6,883 bases of DNA from Verrucomicrobiota bacterium. GTDB lineage: Bacteria; Verrucomicrobiota; Verrucomicrobiia; Limisphaerales; JAGWYX01. Each line of letters begins with the position of its first letter. The first letter of the stretch is position 1. The stretch covers positions 1-6,883 of the forward strand of contig JAGWYX010000205.1 of NCBI GenBank assembly GCA_018969165.1, read 5' to 3'. A program made the translations under genes and the position numbers. Below the pieces are notes generated by a model. The model was given only the letters and a program-made list of their open reading frames with translations. It searched no databases and was not told where the DNA came from. Shown piece by piece: positions 6,512 through 6,883 of the stretch.

Positions 6512-6618
6512 GCCGAATAGATGCCAGAAGGGCGGGGGGAATTCAAGCGCGAAGAGGGTTAAACAGCTTGACCTTTGATAGCGAGGCAACTAAATATGTT
6601 CGGAGTTAGGCGCCATTC
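6512..6618. other. Divergent region, SirB1-like gene / mreB
   Basis: If GTG 6511 is the start of the minus-strand gene, about 107 bases separate it from mreB. The right half is noticeably more AT-rich than the flanking genes and holds the mreB promoter candidate. I found no good -35/-10 pair on the minus strand; CATATT, read on the minus strand just upstream of 6590, is a weak -10 at best. Confidence 0.5.
6568..6596 (+). promoter_or_regulatory. Candidate sigma70-type promoter for mreB
   Basis: TTGACC at 6568-6573 matches five of six bases of the -35 consensus. After a 17-base spacer comes TAAATA at 6591-6596, a poor three-of-six match to the -10 in an AT-rich stretch. A start near 6603 would leave a leader of only about 16 bases before the mreB ATG. 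AGG at 6608-6610, eight bases before the ATG, could serve as a weak Shine-Dalgarno. Confidence 0.35.
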
Positions 6619-6883
6619 ATGTTTGAGCAATTCAAAGGCCTGTTCTCCAACGATATCGGAATCGATCTCGGAACGGCCAACTCACTGGTGTATGTGCGAG
6701 ACCGGGGCATCGTATTGCGCGAGCCATCGGTGGTGGCCATTCAGGCGGGCACGACCAATGTGTTGGCGGTTGGGGAGGAGGCCAAGCGCATGTTGGGCCG
6801 GACCCCGGGCAACATTGTGGCGATCCGGCCGATGAAAGACGGTGTGATTGCCGACTTCGAGGTAACGGAATCGATGCTGCGCT
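6619..6883 (+). CDS. mreB: Rod shape-determining protein MreB, N-terminal part
   Basis: ATG 6619 opens a frame of 88 complete codons that runs off the window end without a stop. The product begins MFEQFKGLFSNDIGIDLGTA. It carries the actin-fold phosphate-1 motif DLGTAN (residues 16-21), the segment GIVLREPSVVAI, VGEEAKRMLGRTPGNIVAIRP, and PMKDGVIADFEVTE, all hallmarks of MreB. MreB is an ATP-binding actin homologue that polymerises under the inner membrane and directs lateral cell-wall synthesis with MreC, MreD, RodA and PBP2. Only about the first quarter of a usual protein of about 340 residues is present. The short Phe/Leu-rich N-terminus before the core (MFEQFKGLF) fits a membrane-binding amphipathic helix, as in other MreBs. 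Downstream mreC would be expected but lies outside the window. The start is well placed, as it matches the usual MreB N-terminus. Confidence 0.95.
   Translation, partial: MFEQFKGLFSNDIGIDLGTANSLVYVRDRGIVLREPSVVAIQAGTTNVLAVGEEAKRMLGRTPGNIVAIRPMKDGVIADFEVTESMLR

Noticed and set aside
5705..6520. 271-codon plus-strand frame opposite the SirB1-like gene
   Set aside because: It is a Val/Gly/Ala-rich antisense shadow of a recognisable minus-strand protein.
6575..6835. 86-codon plus-strand frame over the start of mreB
   Set aside because: It is out of frame with the clear MreB N-terminus beginning at 6619.

Overview
This is high-GC chromosomal DNA, most likely from a member of the Verrucomicrobiota (Pedosphaera/Limisphaerales-like) or a close PVC relative. 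The taxonomic hint is the C-terminal tail of the NHL-repeat protein (VQSS.DLQNW...TNTAGPF...FLRA), a type I recall from many verrucomicrobial exported proteins. The Tat-exported DUF3500 protein and the frequent non-ATG, weakly Shine-Dalgarno-led starts fit this. The placement rests on recalled family patterns, not on a search.

Layout, left to right. Minus strand: a predicted exported six-hairpin (alpha/alpha toroid) glycosidase-like protein (54-2180), preceded in the same direction by a long NHL-repeat beta-propeller protein (2231-4279) made almost entirely of eleven units of about 55 residues. A non-coding divergent region of about 300 bases (4280-4578) follows. Plus strand: a Tat-signal DUF3500 protein (4579-5595). 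It converges on a minus-strand SirB1-type transglutaminase-like protein (5630-6511, open to 6589), with a GC-rich inverted-repeat gap of 34 bases between the stops. The last gene, on the plus strand and cut by the window edge, is the start of mreB (6619 onward), divergent from the SirB1-like gene.

How they may work together: the NHL protein and the glycosidase are a co-directional pair with a gap of 50 bases or more and may be co-transcribed. If both are exported, they could form a carbohydrate-handling surface or periplasmic pair, but this is inference. The DUF3500 protein is probably an independent exported protein. The SirB1-like gene and mreB are housekeeping-type genes sharing a divergent promoter region.

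I found no RNA genes, CRISPR arrays, insertion sequences or phage genes, and nothing that amounts to a clear new system. The points most worth a second look are the NHL gene's start, which has no in-frame signal peptide and a possible frameshift, the unclassified glycosidase with its C-terminal extension, and the Cys/His/Asp set in the SirB1-like protein.
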